From contig CALRTB020000001.1 of NCBI GenBank assembly GCA_943371005.1, positions 248,001-312,000 of the forward strand: DNA of 64,000 bases, given 5' to 3'. Of this stretch, positions 37,006 through 46,178 are shown piece by piece. Numbering within the stretch: position 1 is the first letter of the stretch; each line of letters begins with the position of its first letter. Below the pieces are notes generated by a model, which was not told the origin of the DNA, searched no databases, and saw only the letters and a program-made list of their open reading frames with translations. This stretch comes from MRBY01 sp943371005 (GTDB taxonomy: Bacteria; Cyanobacteriota; Cyanobacteriia; Cyanobacteriales; MRBY01). The position numbers were made by a program, and so were the translations under genes.

Positions 37006-37590
37006 ATGGAATTTGTCCTTGCGTCCGCTTCCCCTGCCCGTCGTCGTTTACTCCAAGGCATTGGGATTAATCCCATTGTCCATGTGAGTCACTTTGATGA
37101 ATCCCAAATTCACCATGATGATCCGGCCCAGTTAGTCGAAGCCCTCGCTGCGGCCAAAGCAAAGACCGTCGCCGAACATCGCCAAGATGCGTTGATACTC
37201 GGCTGCGATTCGGTGCTCCATGTCCGGGGCGAAATCCTTGGGAAACCGGCCTCCCCCGCCGAGGCGATCGCCCGGTGGCAGACCATGCGGGGCCATTACG
37301 GTTTGCTCTATACAGGCCATACCCTCGTGGATCAAACCCAAAACCAACTCCTCGTGCGCCACGGGGTCACAAAAGTACATTTCGCCGCCATTGACGATGA
37401 CACAATTGCGGCCTATGTTCGCAGTGGCGAACCGCTGCAATGTGCGGGGTGTTTTGCCCTTGAAGGGAAAGGAGGACTTTTTATCGAAAAAATTGAAGGC
37501 TGCCATAGTAACGTCATTGGTTTGAGCCTACCGCTATTGCGGGAAATGCTGGCGCACCTCAGCTATACCGTCCAGACCCTATGGCCCTAG
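37006..37590 (+). CDS. maf: Maf-family nucleotide pyrophosphatase
   Basis: 194 residues from ATG 37006. The start MEFVLASASPARRRLLQGIG contains the S-x-SPRR-type substrate loop that begins all Maf proteins, which excludes the longer frame from 36847 running into cyanoP. Other landmarks are the HFDE motif, the catalytic ILGCDSVLHV and EIGKP-like GEILGKPAS. Maf proteins hydrolyse dTTP/UTP or modified nucleotides and act in housecleaning; older names link them to septum formation. It lies about 95 bases downstream of cyanoP, probably in the same transcript. Confidence 0.9.
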   Translation: MEFVLASASPARRRLLQGIGINPIVHVSHFDESQIHHDDPAQLVEALAAAKAKTVAEHRQDALILGCDSVLHVRGEILGKPASPAEAIARWQTMRGHYGLLYTGHTLVDQTQNQLLVRHGVTKVHFAAIDDDTIAAYVRSGEPLQCAGCFALEGKGGLFIEKIEGCHSNVIGLSLPLLREMLAHLSYTVQTLWP

Positions 37591-37767
37591 GGTGAGCGGC
37601 AATTTCAAACAAATAGGGCAATGTTACATTTACTGGCATTTTACCAACGACATTTTAGGGATGGGATATTCTGAGAAGAAATAACATCCGCCCAGCCATC
37701 ATCCCCAGGCTTTATCCATACTGCGCCCCCATTTTGGCGCCAACCCAGTGACCAAGGAGATTCCACC

Positions 37768-40488
37768 ATGTCCTTAAGCGATGAATTTAAGCAAGCCCTC
37801 CGCAGCGGCGACCTTTCCAAAGCCTTTACGATGGTGGCGAGTAAGGCAGCAACCCTAAATATTACGACTCGAATTGTCCGTCATCCCGACCAGGGCGAAC
37901 CCTACCCTCCCGATACTAGCCTCCATACCCAAGTCGATCTCATCAATGGAACCGTCGAAAATGATATCGGTGAGGCTGTACTCAATACCCCTCAGTACCA
38001 AAATCTCCAGCATTTTCACCAACAGCAGGTTGCCCTGGGTCACCGTAAAATTCAAGAAAACTTTCAGGGTTTGCAGCAGCTATTTCAGTTGCTTGTGACC
38101 CTACAGCAGTATGACCGTTTGATGAATGCCGAGGAACCCCTAGACCTGAAGTTCCTTGAAATCCCCAACCAAACTCTCATGGCCGCCACGGTTAAAGTTG
38201 TTGAGCCTTTTTCGGAAACACCGCCGCCACAGGACGATCCCGCCCTGCCAACGGTTGCGCCGAGTGCGCCGATGGAAGCCGTTTCAAAATCTCAGCCCGA
38301 TGCAGTCCCAGAAAAGAACGATGATTTAGCCGATTCTGATTCTCTCAATTTTTTAGATAACTTTGCAGAAATTACCCTCGATGAAACCCCAGAGGCGGCC
38401 TTAAGGACTGATGATGTCCCAGGGATTGAAGCTTGGGAAACCCCCATTGATACCACGGCTGTAGAACGGGCCAACGGCGATCGCCCGGATGCCTATGTGC
38501 CCAACTTGGCAGATTTTGACGTAGATAGCGATCCCTTCGGAGATGAGGCGATCGCGGCCCAGGCAGACTTAGACGATTTAGAATTAGAAGACCTACTCGA
38601 AGACCCAGAACCCCCCACAACCGAAGCAGTAACATCCCTAGAAACGACGGATCTGGATGCGGTCGATGATGAGACTTTATTTACCTTTTTGAGTCAGGAT
38701 TGGCATAATCACCCAGGCGTCACGGAGGTTACGTCCCTCGATGGGCCGGAGACAAACCGATTGCCTCTACCGCCCCTCCCGGAAAATTGGCTAGAGCAAG
38801 AGTTGGCCGCAGAAGAAGCAGAGGCTTTACCCGATCTACCAGAGGCAGAGACTAATGTGGCTGATGGGGAAGAATTCTTAGAGGACTTAGAAGATTTAGA
38901 AAACTTAGACGAAACGACTGCCGATTTTGATGAAGATATTTTCCCAGAGGATCTGGCCCTCGGAGAACTCCCAGAAGATGAACTTGGCGATCGCCTCACC
39001 GAACCCTTCCCGGATGTGACCACTGCCGATGTTGATAGCGACCCTGAACCGTCGTTAGAGTTGACCACAGATGACGCTTTAGCCAATGATGAATTAGATA
39101 ATTTAACGGCTTCCGATTTAGAACGACTAGAGACTCTGGCGGCCTCTGACTTGGATGATCTCCTGGGGAGTAACGAAGAAACGCTCATTGAAACCACCGA
39201 TGCAGATGCGGCGATCGCCCCTGGGGATACCGTTGCCGATAACCAAGACCTACCCACGGATCTAGAGGATTTGGATGCCTTTGAATTCAACCTCTTCCCC
39301 ACAGATTTAGACGAAAATAGCCTTGGCCCCTTAAATCCCCCAGACCTTGACAGTTCAGAATTAGCCCTGGATCTAGACCTAGATGACGAAAATCTTGACT
39401 TTGATCCCGATGGCTTCGACGCTGATTTTGATCTCGAGGCTGATCCCTTAGCCACAGCAGAAACTCCAGTCGAAGAAGACGTTGATCTCCTCAGCGATTT
39501 TGAACCTGACCTCGAACCCATTGATCATGGCGACAGTATCAGTGAGGATTCTGGGTTGGATCTTGATTCCCTAGAAGCCACAGATGCTTTATTCGAGGAA
39601 AACTTCGAGCAGGCCGATGATTTTGAGTTTGACCTCGAACCAATGGATCTATCTGGGGAAATGTCCCTTGATTTAGACTTCGAACAGCAAGATTTTACGG
39701 AAGACATTAACACTGCAGTCTCCCCTGAAACACCTGATGCCTCACCAGAATTCACTACAGATCAGGATGCTTGGCTGTCAGAGATGACCGACCCAGACGA
39801 AGAAGACGACGATATCTTTAACCTAGGGGAACTCGACGAGGCCGCATTGCTTGATTTTGACCTCGATCTTGACCACCTCTCTGAACTTGAAACCGAAGCC
39901 CTTGATGACCAGGAAAATTCACACGACTTTGAGGCTCGTGAGTTCAGCAAAGAGACTGTGATTCAGGCAGATTTCCAGCAGCCAGACGATCTGAATGCGT
40001 CCGATGCTGATGCCCTAAGTTTTGATGACTTAGACCTCGATCTTGACCCCCAGACTCTGCCACCGGAGGCCATGGCCCTTTGGGATGACGATCTTGACCT
40101 TACTGAAGATCTACCTTCCCTAGAAGACGACGAAAGCCAGGGCACAAGTCACGCCAACAATCACCATGACGCGACGGCTGCCCCGACTAATGATTTCACT
40201 GATGATAGTTGGTTAGAAGAGCTTGATCTGTCGGGTGAACTCGATCCTGATTTTGATCTTGGCCTTGATGGGGAAAATTCAGCAATAGACATCGCTAGCT
40301 CCGGTAATCCGGATCAAGAAAGTGCCATTGATCTATCCGCCAATGATGAGGCGATCGCCCCCCTAGATGATTTGAATTTAGATGAAGCCCTGGCGGATTT
40401 AGAAGAATTGAGTGCCTTCGATAGCAAAGACTTTGATGACTTTGATTTTGGAGACGAAGATCCCCTCTTCCTCGAAGAAAAACCATAA
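37768..40488 (+). CDS. Very acidic 906-residue protein, unknown function
   Basis: Not recognised. Residues 1-140 form a folded, helical and mildly charged head (SLSDEFKQALRSGDLSKAFT ... GLQQLFQLLVTLQQYDRLM). The remaining 760 residues are extremely rich in Asp, Glu, Leu and Phe, with irregular repeats of FDLDLD and LEDLEDL type, few basic residues, no cysteines noted, and no membrane segment. This would be a long disordered polyanion. An ATG with AGGAG upstream supports the start. Two further unknown genes follow within 40 bases each, so the three appear to be one operon. A scaffold, chaperone or cation-buffering role is conceivable but not shown. Confidence 0.75.
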   Translation: MSLSDEFKQALRSGDLSKAFTMVASKAATLNITTRIVRHPDQGEPYPPDTSLHTQVDLINGTVENDIGEAVLNTPQYQNLQHFHQQQVALGHRKIQENFQGLQQLFQLLVTLQQYDRLMNAEEPLDLKFLEIPNQTLMAATVKVVEPFSETPPPQDDPALPTVAPSAPMEAVSKSQPDAVPEKNDDLADSDSLNFLDNFAEITLDETPEAALRTDDVPGIEAWETPIDTTAVERANGDRPDAYVPNLADFDVDSDPFGDEAIAAQADLDDLELEDLLEDPEPPTTEAVTSLETTDLDAVDDETLFTFLSQDWHNHPGVTEVTSLDGPETNRLPLPPLPENWLEQELAAEEAEALPDLPEAETNVADGEEFLEDLEDLENLDETTADFDEDIFPEDLALGELPEDELGDRLTEPFPDVTTADVDSDPEPSLELTTDDALANDELDNLTASDLERLETLAASDLDDLLGSNEETLIETTDADAAIAPGDTVADNQDLPTDLEDLDAFEFNLFPTDLDENSLGPLNPPDLDSSELALDLDLDDENLDFDPDGFDADFDLEADPLATAETPVEEDVDLLSDFEPDLEPIDHGDSISEDSGLDLDSLEATDALFEENFEQADDFEFDLEPMDLSGEMSLDLDFEQQDFTEDINTAVSPETPDASPEFTTDQDAWLSEMTDPDEEDDDIFNLGELDEAALLDFDLDLDHLSELETEALDDQENSHDFEAREFSKETVIQADFQQPDDLNASDADALSFDDLDLDLDPQTLPPEAMALWDDDLDLTEDLPSLEDDESQGTSHANNHHDATAAPTNDFTDDSWLEELDLSGELDPDFDLGLDGENSAIDIASSGNPDQESAIDLSANDEAIAPLDDLNLDEALADLEELSAFDSKDFDDFDFGDEDPLFLEEKP

Positions 40489-40526
40489 GTGCTCCTGCCT
40501 CACTACACCCTCGATTGTTTTGTCCC

Positions 40527-41279
40527 ATGAATCGTTCTGCCCCCGAAGCCCAGCCCGCCGCTGCCATGCACCAATTTATCCAGGCCTTAAACCAAATTTT
40601 TCTGGATGCCACCACCCTAGAGGTCAGCACGATGGTGGTTGATGTCATTGATGGTCAGCGATTCATGCCCCGGGAGGTGTACCAGGATTTGTATCACCTC
40701 AGTGAGGATACCCTTAGTCAGCAGCATTACTCCCCCGATTTACAGGCGGCCTATGGCAATTTGCGGTCGCAACTAGAGCGACAATACCAGGCCCTCCTCA
40801 GGGAACAGACGCACCCTTTGTATCATTCCGAAAGCGCTGGCCCTCTACCCGCACTCCCCAACCCGACAGGTGATGCCCAAGACCAACAGCAAATTCAAAA
40901 CCTTCTTGGCGATCGCCAATTCCTCTGTTGTCTGCGCAAGCTAGGGGAACTCAAAATTGCCCTTGACCAACGCAAACGACAACACCATCAGGCAAAACAA
41001 ACGCCCCCAGAAGGCATTATTTACGCGAAAACGATCCTGCAACTGGATGGCACCATTATGAATACCTACGCCGAAGCCCTCATGACCCATCCCCACTGCA
41101 CGACAATCCTCCAGGCCCACCAGCACAATATCCAAACCAGTGAACAGCAATGGCAGGGGCTACTTGGATTTTTTATCAGCCTCATTCAAGGAACCTTCAA
41201 ACGACAGCCTAAACCCAATCGACAAACGCCCAAAGCTCGGCCAAATCTCCATGGAGCGACCCTTGTCAAACCCCAATAG
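40527..41279 (+). CDS. Unknown protein, second gene of the acidic-protein locus
   Basis: 250 residues from ATG 40527 (MNRSAPEAQPAAAMHQF); a TTG twelve bases upstream is possible. The product is soluble and mostly helical, Gln- and His-rich (for example KRQHHQAKQTPPEG), with a basic tail (FKRQPKPNRQTPKARPN). The basic end could contact the acidic 906-residue protein encoded just upstream, but this is only a charge argument. No motif is recognised. The gap to the preceding stop is 38 bases and to the next gene 36. Confidence 0.6.
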   Translation: MNRSAPEAQPAAAMHQFIQALNQIFLDATTLEVSTMVVDVIDGQRFMPREVYQDLYHLSEDTLSQQHYSPDLQAAYGNLRSQLERQYQALLREQTHPLYHSESAGPLPALPNPTGDAQDQQQIQNLLGDRQFLCCLRKLGELKIALDQRKRQHHQAKQTPPEGIIYAKTILQLDGTIMNTYAEALMTHPHCTTILQAHQHNIQTSEQQWQGLLGFFISLIQGTFKRQPKPNRQTPKARPNLHGATLVKPQ

Positions 41280-41315
41280 CTTCCCCCGTCATTTAATCTT
41301 TTTGCCCTTCCTCCC

Positions 41316-41993
41316 GTGACTGTTTCCGCTTACCCCTACATCCAACTGGATCAAGAACCGCTAACGCCGCCACCGCAGTCCACGCTCTGCCACGGGGTTT
41401 TATTTGTGTTGGATCATGAGGCTCTTTTGAAACTCCTGGCGCTCAAACACCAAGGGCAAACCCTGACGTTTACCGATGAGTTTAACCTCGCTTGGCGACA
41501 ATATGTGCTTTTTCGGGAACGTAATTGGCCCCAGGCGTCCCTCTCTTTTTTGTTGCGTTACGAAGGGATCAATGTTTTAAAAACCCAAATTGGGCTTGAT
41601 GGCGATGTGTTGCACCAAATGGTGGCGGATCTCCTGCCGTCTCCTTCCCTTTATCAACAATTAGTGGAAATTCAAGGGTGGTTTATCGGGCAATTATTGG
41701 GGCAATTACCCTGGCGACAACGAAAATATGGTTTAAGTTGTCTCGCCTGGCCCGTGGCGATCGCCTTCGTATTGATTTCTGTGATCCTGAGTTGGTCAAC
41801 GCTGATGATGCAGCCTCTACTTTTTATCCTCGTCCCTATTGTGTTGGGCCTGCTCGGCTGGGGATTACAGACTTTACTGCGACAATGTCAATATCCCCTA
41901 AAACGCTGGCTACTCTCCCAAATCCTTTATGGTCGTTTTGCCCAGCGTGATCGCCTCAGAAATTGGGGACTCCGTTGCCTCCATTACCTTTGA
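41316..41993 (+). CDS. Unknown membrane protein, third gene of the acidic-protein locus
   Basis: 225 residues from a GTG at 41316. The first 140 residues are soluble; two hydrophobic segments follow (WPVAIAFVLISVILSW and LLFILVPIVLGLLGWGL), then a basic C-terminal tail (LLRQCQYPLKRWLLSQ). It is likely a two-helix inner- or thylakoid-membrane protein with both ends in the cytoplasm. Function unknown. It is the last gene before the convergent rpaA, 34 bases away. Co-transcription with the two preceding unknown genes is inferred from spacing. Confidence 0.6.
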   Translation: MTVSAYPYIQLDQEPLTPPPQSTLCHGVLFVLDHEALLKLLALKHQGQTLTFTDEFNLAWRQYVLFRERNWPQASLSFLLRYEGINVLKTQIGLDGDVLHQMVADLLPSPSLYQQLVEIQGWFIGQLLGQLPWRQRKYGLSCLAWPVAIAFVLISVILSWSTLMMQPLLFILVPIVLGLLGWGLQTLLRQCQYPLKRWLLSQILYGRFAQRDRLRNWGLRCLHYL

Positions 41994-42027
41994 TTACTGA
42001 CTAATTCAACGCAAGGTAAGCTTAAGT

Positions 42028-42777
42028 CTAGGAGTTCAGCGGTTCCGAAACAGGAGTTGTCTCCCCTCGGTTCACCCGTGAAGGCAACTCCAGACAGTAA
42101 CCCGCCCCATAAACTGTTTTGATGTATTGGGGACGACGGGGTTCTGGCTCCAGCTTAGTGCGCAGGTGACGGACGTGCACCCGGATGGTCTCGATATCAT
42201 CGGAGGGATCATAACCCCACACTTCCTTGAGGATTGCGCTGGGAGAAATGGTCTGGCCATGGCGCTGGAGGAGGCAGTGGAGCAACTCAAACTCAAGGTG
42301 AGTCAGCTTAATGGTCTGATCGAACCAAATCGCCTCAAACCGCTCTGGAATCAAAGTTAAAGGGCCGTAGTTCAAAATTTCTGTGTGTTTGGCTGCCTGG
42401 GGAATGCGATCACTCCGTCGCAATAGTGCCCGCACCCGCACCAACATCTCTTCTACTTCAAAGGGCTTCGTGAGGTAGTCATCGGCCCCCGCATTAAAGC
42501 CGTCCACTTTATCTTGGGTCTGGCCCAGGGCGGTCAACATCAAAATGGGGATATCTGCTGTGCGCTCTTCCCGTCGAATGCGTTGACACACGGTAAACCC
42601 GTCCACTTTCGGCAACATCAGATCGAGCATGACCAAATCGGGTTGTAGCTGCACCGCCAATGCCTGACCTTTAATACCGTCTTCGGCACGACTGACGTCA
42701 TAACCCGCCATTTCAAGGTTTATCGCAACCAATTCGGCGATCGCCGGATCATCATCAATAATTAAAATTCGAGGCAT
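42028..42777 (-). CDS. rpaA: Response regulator RpaA, OmpR family
   Basis: Master output regulator of the cyanobacterial circadian clock, also tied to phycobilisome association; phosphorylated by SasA. The 249 residues from ATG 42777 (MPRILIIDDDPAIAELV) contain a receiver (phospho-Asp near 52 in VMLDLMLPKVDGFTVCQR, the unusually conserved TALGQTQDKVDGFNAGADDYL) and an OmpR-type winged helix ending TVYGAGYCLELP. The segment from FEVEEMLVRVRALLRRSDRIPQAAKH on matches RpaA rather than RpaB by memory of those proteins. Monocistronic by arrangement, convergent with the unknown operon. Confidence 0.9.
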   Translation of the reverse strand: MPRILIIDDDPAIAELVAINLEMAGYDVSRAEDGIKGQALAVQLQPDLVMLDLMLPKVDGFTVCQRIRREERTADIPILMLTALGQTQDKVDGFNAGADDYLTKPFEVEEMLVRVRALLRRSDRIPQAAKHTEILNYGPLTLIPERFEAIWFDQTIKLTHLEFELLHCLLQRHGQTISPSAILKEVWGYDPSDDIETIRVHVRHLRTKLEPEPRRPQYIKTVYGAGYCLELPSRVNRGETTPVSEPLNS

Positions 42778-43013
42778 CACAACCAAGCTAAAGCAACTGT
42801 TTCTATCTTAAAAGGAAAATTCAAAAGGATTAAGGAATTTTCACAAAATCCCCCAGCCATGACAATCAAAATTTATGGATAATCCGCCTTATTCTTTGAT
42901 TTTTAAAGGTTTCACCTACTTGATCTATTTAGAAAAAACGTTACAGATTACCAAGCAATGTTAACTTTTGCGTAAATTTATCCGTAATCCAGCCCCAAAA
43001 TCTAAAGAAATTC

Positions 43014-45068
43014 TTAAGGAGACAAGCGTGCTTTTTGGGCGCGATTCTTGTGGTACCAAGCGGCAATTTCTGGACACCAAGTCTCAAAATGAACAAATAA
43101 TAATTCACAGAGTTGTTGGGCTTCGAGTTGGGCGTCCTTTTTCCAGCGCAAATCCAATAAATGCATCAGCGATCGCACATTGCAACTCATCACAAAATGT
43201 TGCCGGGCATCGAAAGGAATCAAACTCCGGGCGTGCTCCTCGGCCAAGCCTTCTTCAATCCGTTGCCGATAGCGATCGCAGGCGGCCAAACACCATTCCT
43301 TATCCGCCTGGCGTTGCTCTTCTGAGTAAAAATATTTTTTCCCTTGACGGTTGTCATACTTCCCCACAGGCCGCAGATAGAAGACTTCTTCCACGTTCCG
43401 CTTACCTTCTGCCACGTCAATAATCCGCTGTCCTGTATAGCGGAAAGAATTGTGCACGACAACACCATTCGCCACAAAGTTGTGCCAGGGCCCTTGTACT
43501 TCCAGATCATAGGTGGGCTGGATCCCAAGATATTCCACAGCAACGACCTTCACCGGATGCGCTTTTAAACGACGCCCCTTGGGTTTCGGTTTTGCGGCCC
43601 ATGTTTTGGGTTCTCGAATCGGTTGAAACTGCTGAGCAAAATCCGCCTCTAAATGATTGTGATGTAGATATTGGTGGCAGCTCTGACAAAGAGAAACTAA
43701 ATTCTCAAATTCATAGGCGAGGGATTGATCTGCAAAAACGGGTACAAGATGATGGGCTTGTAATTGTCCCCCTTGCTGGCCACAAGACTGACAAATATAG
43801 TTGAATTTTGCATGGACTTGTGGCGCAATTTGTCGCGTCCATGCCCCAATGTGTTGCCGTTCTGTGGCAGTGCCTCCTCTCCAAAAATGGGAATCTGCAC
43901 CACGTTTGGTGAAACGTCGCGCATTCCGCCGCCGTGTTTCCATGGCTGTCTCAGACAAGGCAAGGCGATAACCCGTTAAACCTTTATTCCAAGGTTGTTT
44001 TGTTCCAGATGGACGTTTGTTGAGCTGAAGACCGTAATGGTAAGTCCATTTCTTCACTGCCTCAATGGAGCAATTGGCTAAAGCCGCAATTTCATCTGTA
44101 TGTAACCCCTGTTCAAGCTGCTGTTCTAACCAGGCGCGATTACGATAACGGCCATTTCCAACCACTGTTTTTAGGCCTCGTTGATGACCAGCAGGAAGTT
44201 TTAATTGAAATTTCTTTGCCCAATGACGAATCACGTCTGGGGAACAGCCACAGATATTAGCAATTTGCCGAGCAGTTAATCCCTGTTTTACCTGGGCTAC
44301 TAACCAAGATTGTTGACTATAGAGGGCATCGGGACGGACAACACCATTGGTCATGACTTCGCAGGTTTTTGTCACTGCCAAGACTTGATAATCTGTATCA
44401 GTCACTAAACCCAGGGCTTCTCCCATGCGTTGCCAGCCTTGGGTTGTGTAGAGACGGTGGTTAACAGTGCAATCAAGGGTTTTGCCATCCGCCAAAGTCA
44501 GACGATAAACGGGCTGTTCACCGCTACTCATGACATCTTGGAGATGGCCAATTTCAAAATTACCAGTGTCCTCGTTCAGCACCCTTAATGACATTTTGCG
44601 CAAGCGAGTTTTACAGTCACGGCGGTAAAATCCTGGCTGTTCGCCTTTGCGGCCACGAATTTTACGTTCTCGCACCGCTTTTTCTCCGTTGTGCCAAAGG
44701 TCATGGAGATCACTGATTTTGATTTTACGAAGAGATCCAGAGGCTTGGACAAAGGTGACTTCCGTATCCCCGGCGAGACACTGCACATCAAAGGAGACGC
44801 CAACGCGATGAGTCCGGATTTGCTGCATCATCGAATGGGGAAAATAGCCGACATTAAAAACAATCTGGGGATGTTCCAGGGGGCCATAGTGACCGCGACC
44901 ACCCGCCAAGAGATGTTTGACAATTAACTCCCCTGCTTTTTGTTCGTCTGGAAAATTACTCTGTTGTTCCCACACAAATTCCTCGCAGTAGTCCTGGTGC
45001 ATGGCACTCCAGATAGTTTGCTGGGGGTTGGGGGTAGAGCGGAGCACTTCAACGCGAAATTTATCCAT
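43014..45068 (-). CDS. thyX: Flavin-dependent thymidylate synthase precursor, with intein
   Basis: Makes dTMP from dUMP using FAD and methylene-tetrahydrofolate. The 684-residue frame is a 240-residue ThyX split by a 444-residue intein after residue 96. The extein halves meet in the active-site signature: HRVGVSFDVQ before and SFRYTGQ after the intein, the form seen in cyanobacterial ThyX (HRxxxS variant). The N-terminal part (MDKFRVEVLRST) and C-terminal part (FDARQHFVMSCNVRSLMHLLDLRW, the conserved FAD/dUMP-binding end) are complete, so splicing should give a normal enzyme. dcd, the upstream gene on the same strand, supplies the dUMP route. Confidence 0.93.
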   Translation of the reverse strand: MDKFRVEVLRSTPNPQQTIWSAMHQDYCEEFVWEQQSNFPDEQKAGELIVKHLLAGGRGHYGPLEHPQIVFNVGYFPHSMMQQIRTHRVGVSFDVQCLAGDTEVTFVQASGSLRKIKISDLHDLWHNGEKAVRERKIRGRKGEQPGFYRRDCKTRLRKMSLRVLNEDTGNFEIGHLQDVMSSGEQPVYRLTLADGKTLDCTVNHRLYTTQGWQRMGEALGLVTDTDYQVLAVTKTCEVMTNGVVRPDALYSQQSWLVAQVKQGLTARQIANICGCSPDVIRHWAKKFQLKLPAGHQRGLKTVVGNGRYRNRAWLEQQLEQGLHTDEIAALANCSIEAVKKWTYHYGLQLNKRPSGTKQPWNKGLTGYRLALSETAMETRRRNARRFTKRGADSHFWRGGTATERQHIGAWTRQIAPQVHAKFNYICQSCGQQGGQLQAHHLVPVFADQSLAYEFENLVSLCQSCHQYLHHNHLEADFAQQFQPIREPKTWAAKPKPKGRRLKAHPVKVVAVEYLGIQPTYDLEVQGPWHNFVANGVVVHNSFRYTGQRIIDVAEGKRNVEEVFYLRPVGKYDNRQGKKYFYSEEQRQADKEWCLAACDRYRQRIEEGLAEEHARSLIPFDARQHFVMSCNVRSLMHLLDLRWKKDAQLEAQQLCELLFVHFETWCPEIAAWYHKNRAQKARLSP
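43449..44780 (-). mobile_element. Intein with HNH homing endonuclease inside thyX
   Basis: 444 residues, Cys97 to Asn540 of the precursor. Splicing residues are all present: Cys1 in CLAGDTEV (block A), TVNH in block B (DCTVNHRLYT), the block F segment PTYDLEVQGPWHNFVANG, and the C-terminal VVVHN followed by Ser as the +1 residue. Between the Hint halves lie two helix-turn-helix repeats (about 260-290 and 318-350: ARQIANICGCSPDVIRHW and DEIAALANCSIEAVKKW), a NUMOD3-like NKGLTGYRLA segment with RGADSHFWRGG, and an HNH nuclease with two CxxC pairs (C426/C429, C461/C464), HH at 438-439 and Asn456. The nuclease looks intact, so the element may still be able to home. Confidence 0.9.
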
Positions 45069-45202
45069 GACAATTCAAACTCAGGAGCAAATGAAGATGT
45101 AGGGGAAGTAAAGATTTGATTTCACCATAGACAAAAAATCAGCAATACCTATGGCGGTTGTAATAAAAATTGTGGCGATCGCCAAATACATTCAGAATCA
45201 AT

Positions 45203-45799
45203 CTAGACCCTGGGCAAGGTGACTTTTCCGGCTTGGTTTTGGTACTTGCCACCCCGGTCAGAGTAGGTGGTGTTGCAAGGTTCGCCTTCAAAAAAGAGTA
45301 GCTGCACAACCCCTTCATTGGCATAGATGCGGCAGTCCGTGCTGGAGGCATTGCTAAATTCGAGGGTAATGGCGCCGCACCAGGAAGCCTCCAGGGGGGT
45401 CGTATTCGCGATCAGACCAACACGGGCATAGGTGGACTTGCCGAGACAGATGGCGGTGACATTGGGGGGCATCTGAATTTTTTCGAGGGACACGCCTAAA
45501 CCATAGGAATTGGCCGGAATAATGAAGTAGTCGCCATATTCGTCGCGCTTGAGGTCAACCCGTTCAAGGTTTTCAGGGCTGAAGGCTTTGGGATTCACAA
45601 CGGTGCCAGGGATATGGCGGAAAATGAGAAATTCTTCGGGGCTGAGGCGAATGTCATAGCCATAGCTAGAAAGGCCGTAGCTGAGGGCAGGTACAGTCTG
45701 CTGGGGGGACAGTTGGATCTTGCGGATCAATGAGGCTTCAAAGGGGGAAATCATCCCCTGTTGGGCTTGTTCGAGGATCCAAATATCGTTTTTCAGCAT
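45203..45799 (-). CDS. dcd: dCTP deaminase
   Basis: Converts dCTP to dUTP, the source of dUMP for thymidylate synthesis. 198 residues with the trimeric dUTPase-like fold: SSYGYDIRLSPEEF, CLGKSTYARVGL (substrate-binding Ser/Arg) and EASWCGAITLEFSN, which holds the catalytic Glu. The C-terminal flexible tail is complete (SDRGGKYQNQAGKVTLPRV). It stands upstream of thyX on the same strand, 134 bases away, and the two would cooperate in dTTP synthesis. Divergent from petM. Confidence 0.95.
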   Translation of the reverse strand: MLKNDIWILEQAQQGMISPFEASLIRKIQLSPQQTVPALSYGLSSYGYDIRLSPEEFLIFRHIPGTVVNPKAFSPENLERVDLKRDEYGDYFIIPANSYGLGVSLEKIQMPPNVTAICLGKSTYARVGLIANTTPLEASWCGAITLEFSNASSTDCRIYANEGVVQLLFFEGEPCNTTYSDRGGKYQNQAGKVTLPRV

Positions 45800-45985
45800 G
45801 TTTCCTACGGCAAAAATCAGACATTATATATTCCCACAACTGCTTACAAATTTATAGGCCTATGGCTAGGCGATCGCCCCTGGAATCCCCCAACCGCAAA
45901 AACACCACTCCCTGTTTTAAAATACCCTTTGTGGCCAAATCGCTTTAAAATCAACCCATTACAACCAGACATAAGGAGTATTTCC

Positions 45986-46105
45986 ATGAGCGCAGAAAGC
46001 ATGATGTTCAATGGCTTTATTATCGCCATCACCGCAGTCCTCTTTGGTGTAGCTTGGGGATTTTTAATTCTCAAAATCCAAAATAAAGCAGGCAAAGCTG
46101 AATAG
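45986..46105 (+). CDS. petM: Cytochrome b6f complex subunit 7 (PetM)
   Basis: A 39-residue single-helix thylakoid protein: MSAESMMFNGF, then a hydrophobic span AITAVLFGVAWGFLILK and a short polar tail. The start motif and FGxAWGFLLLKIQ-type end match PetM closely. The ATG at 45986 has a clear AAGGAG ribosome site eight bases upstream, and any longer frame through it is spurious. It is a small subunit of the cytochrome b6f complex, stabilising it and affecting electron flow. A Psb28-family gene follows 73 bases later. Confidence 0.93.
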   Translation: MSAESMMFNGFIIAITAVLFGVAWGFLILKIQNKAGKAE

Positions 46106-46178
46106 GTTCAACGCACGATTGTTAGGATAGGGGTATAGCCTTATATCCCTCCCTCACTGGTGATCGCCCCCAAGAACC

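Noticed and set aside
38709..39521. Long reverse-strand open frame of 270 codons inside the acidic gene, Ser/Arg-rich
   Set aside because: It is the complement of the Asp/Glu-rich coding sequence; Ser/Arg-rich composition follows from the acidic codons. No start site or family is seen.
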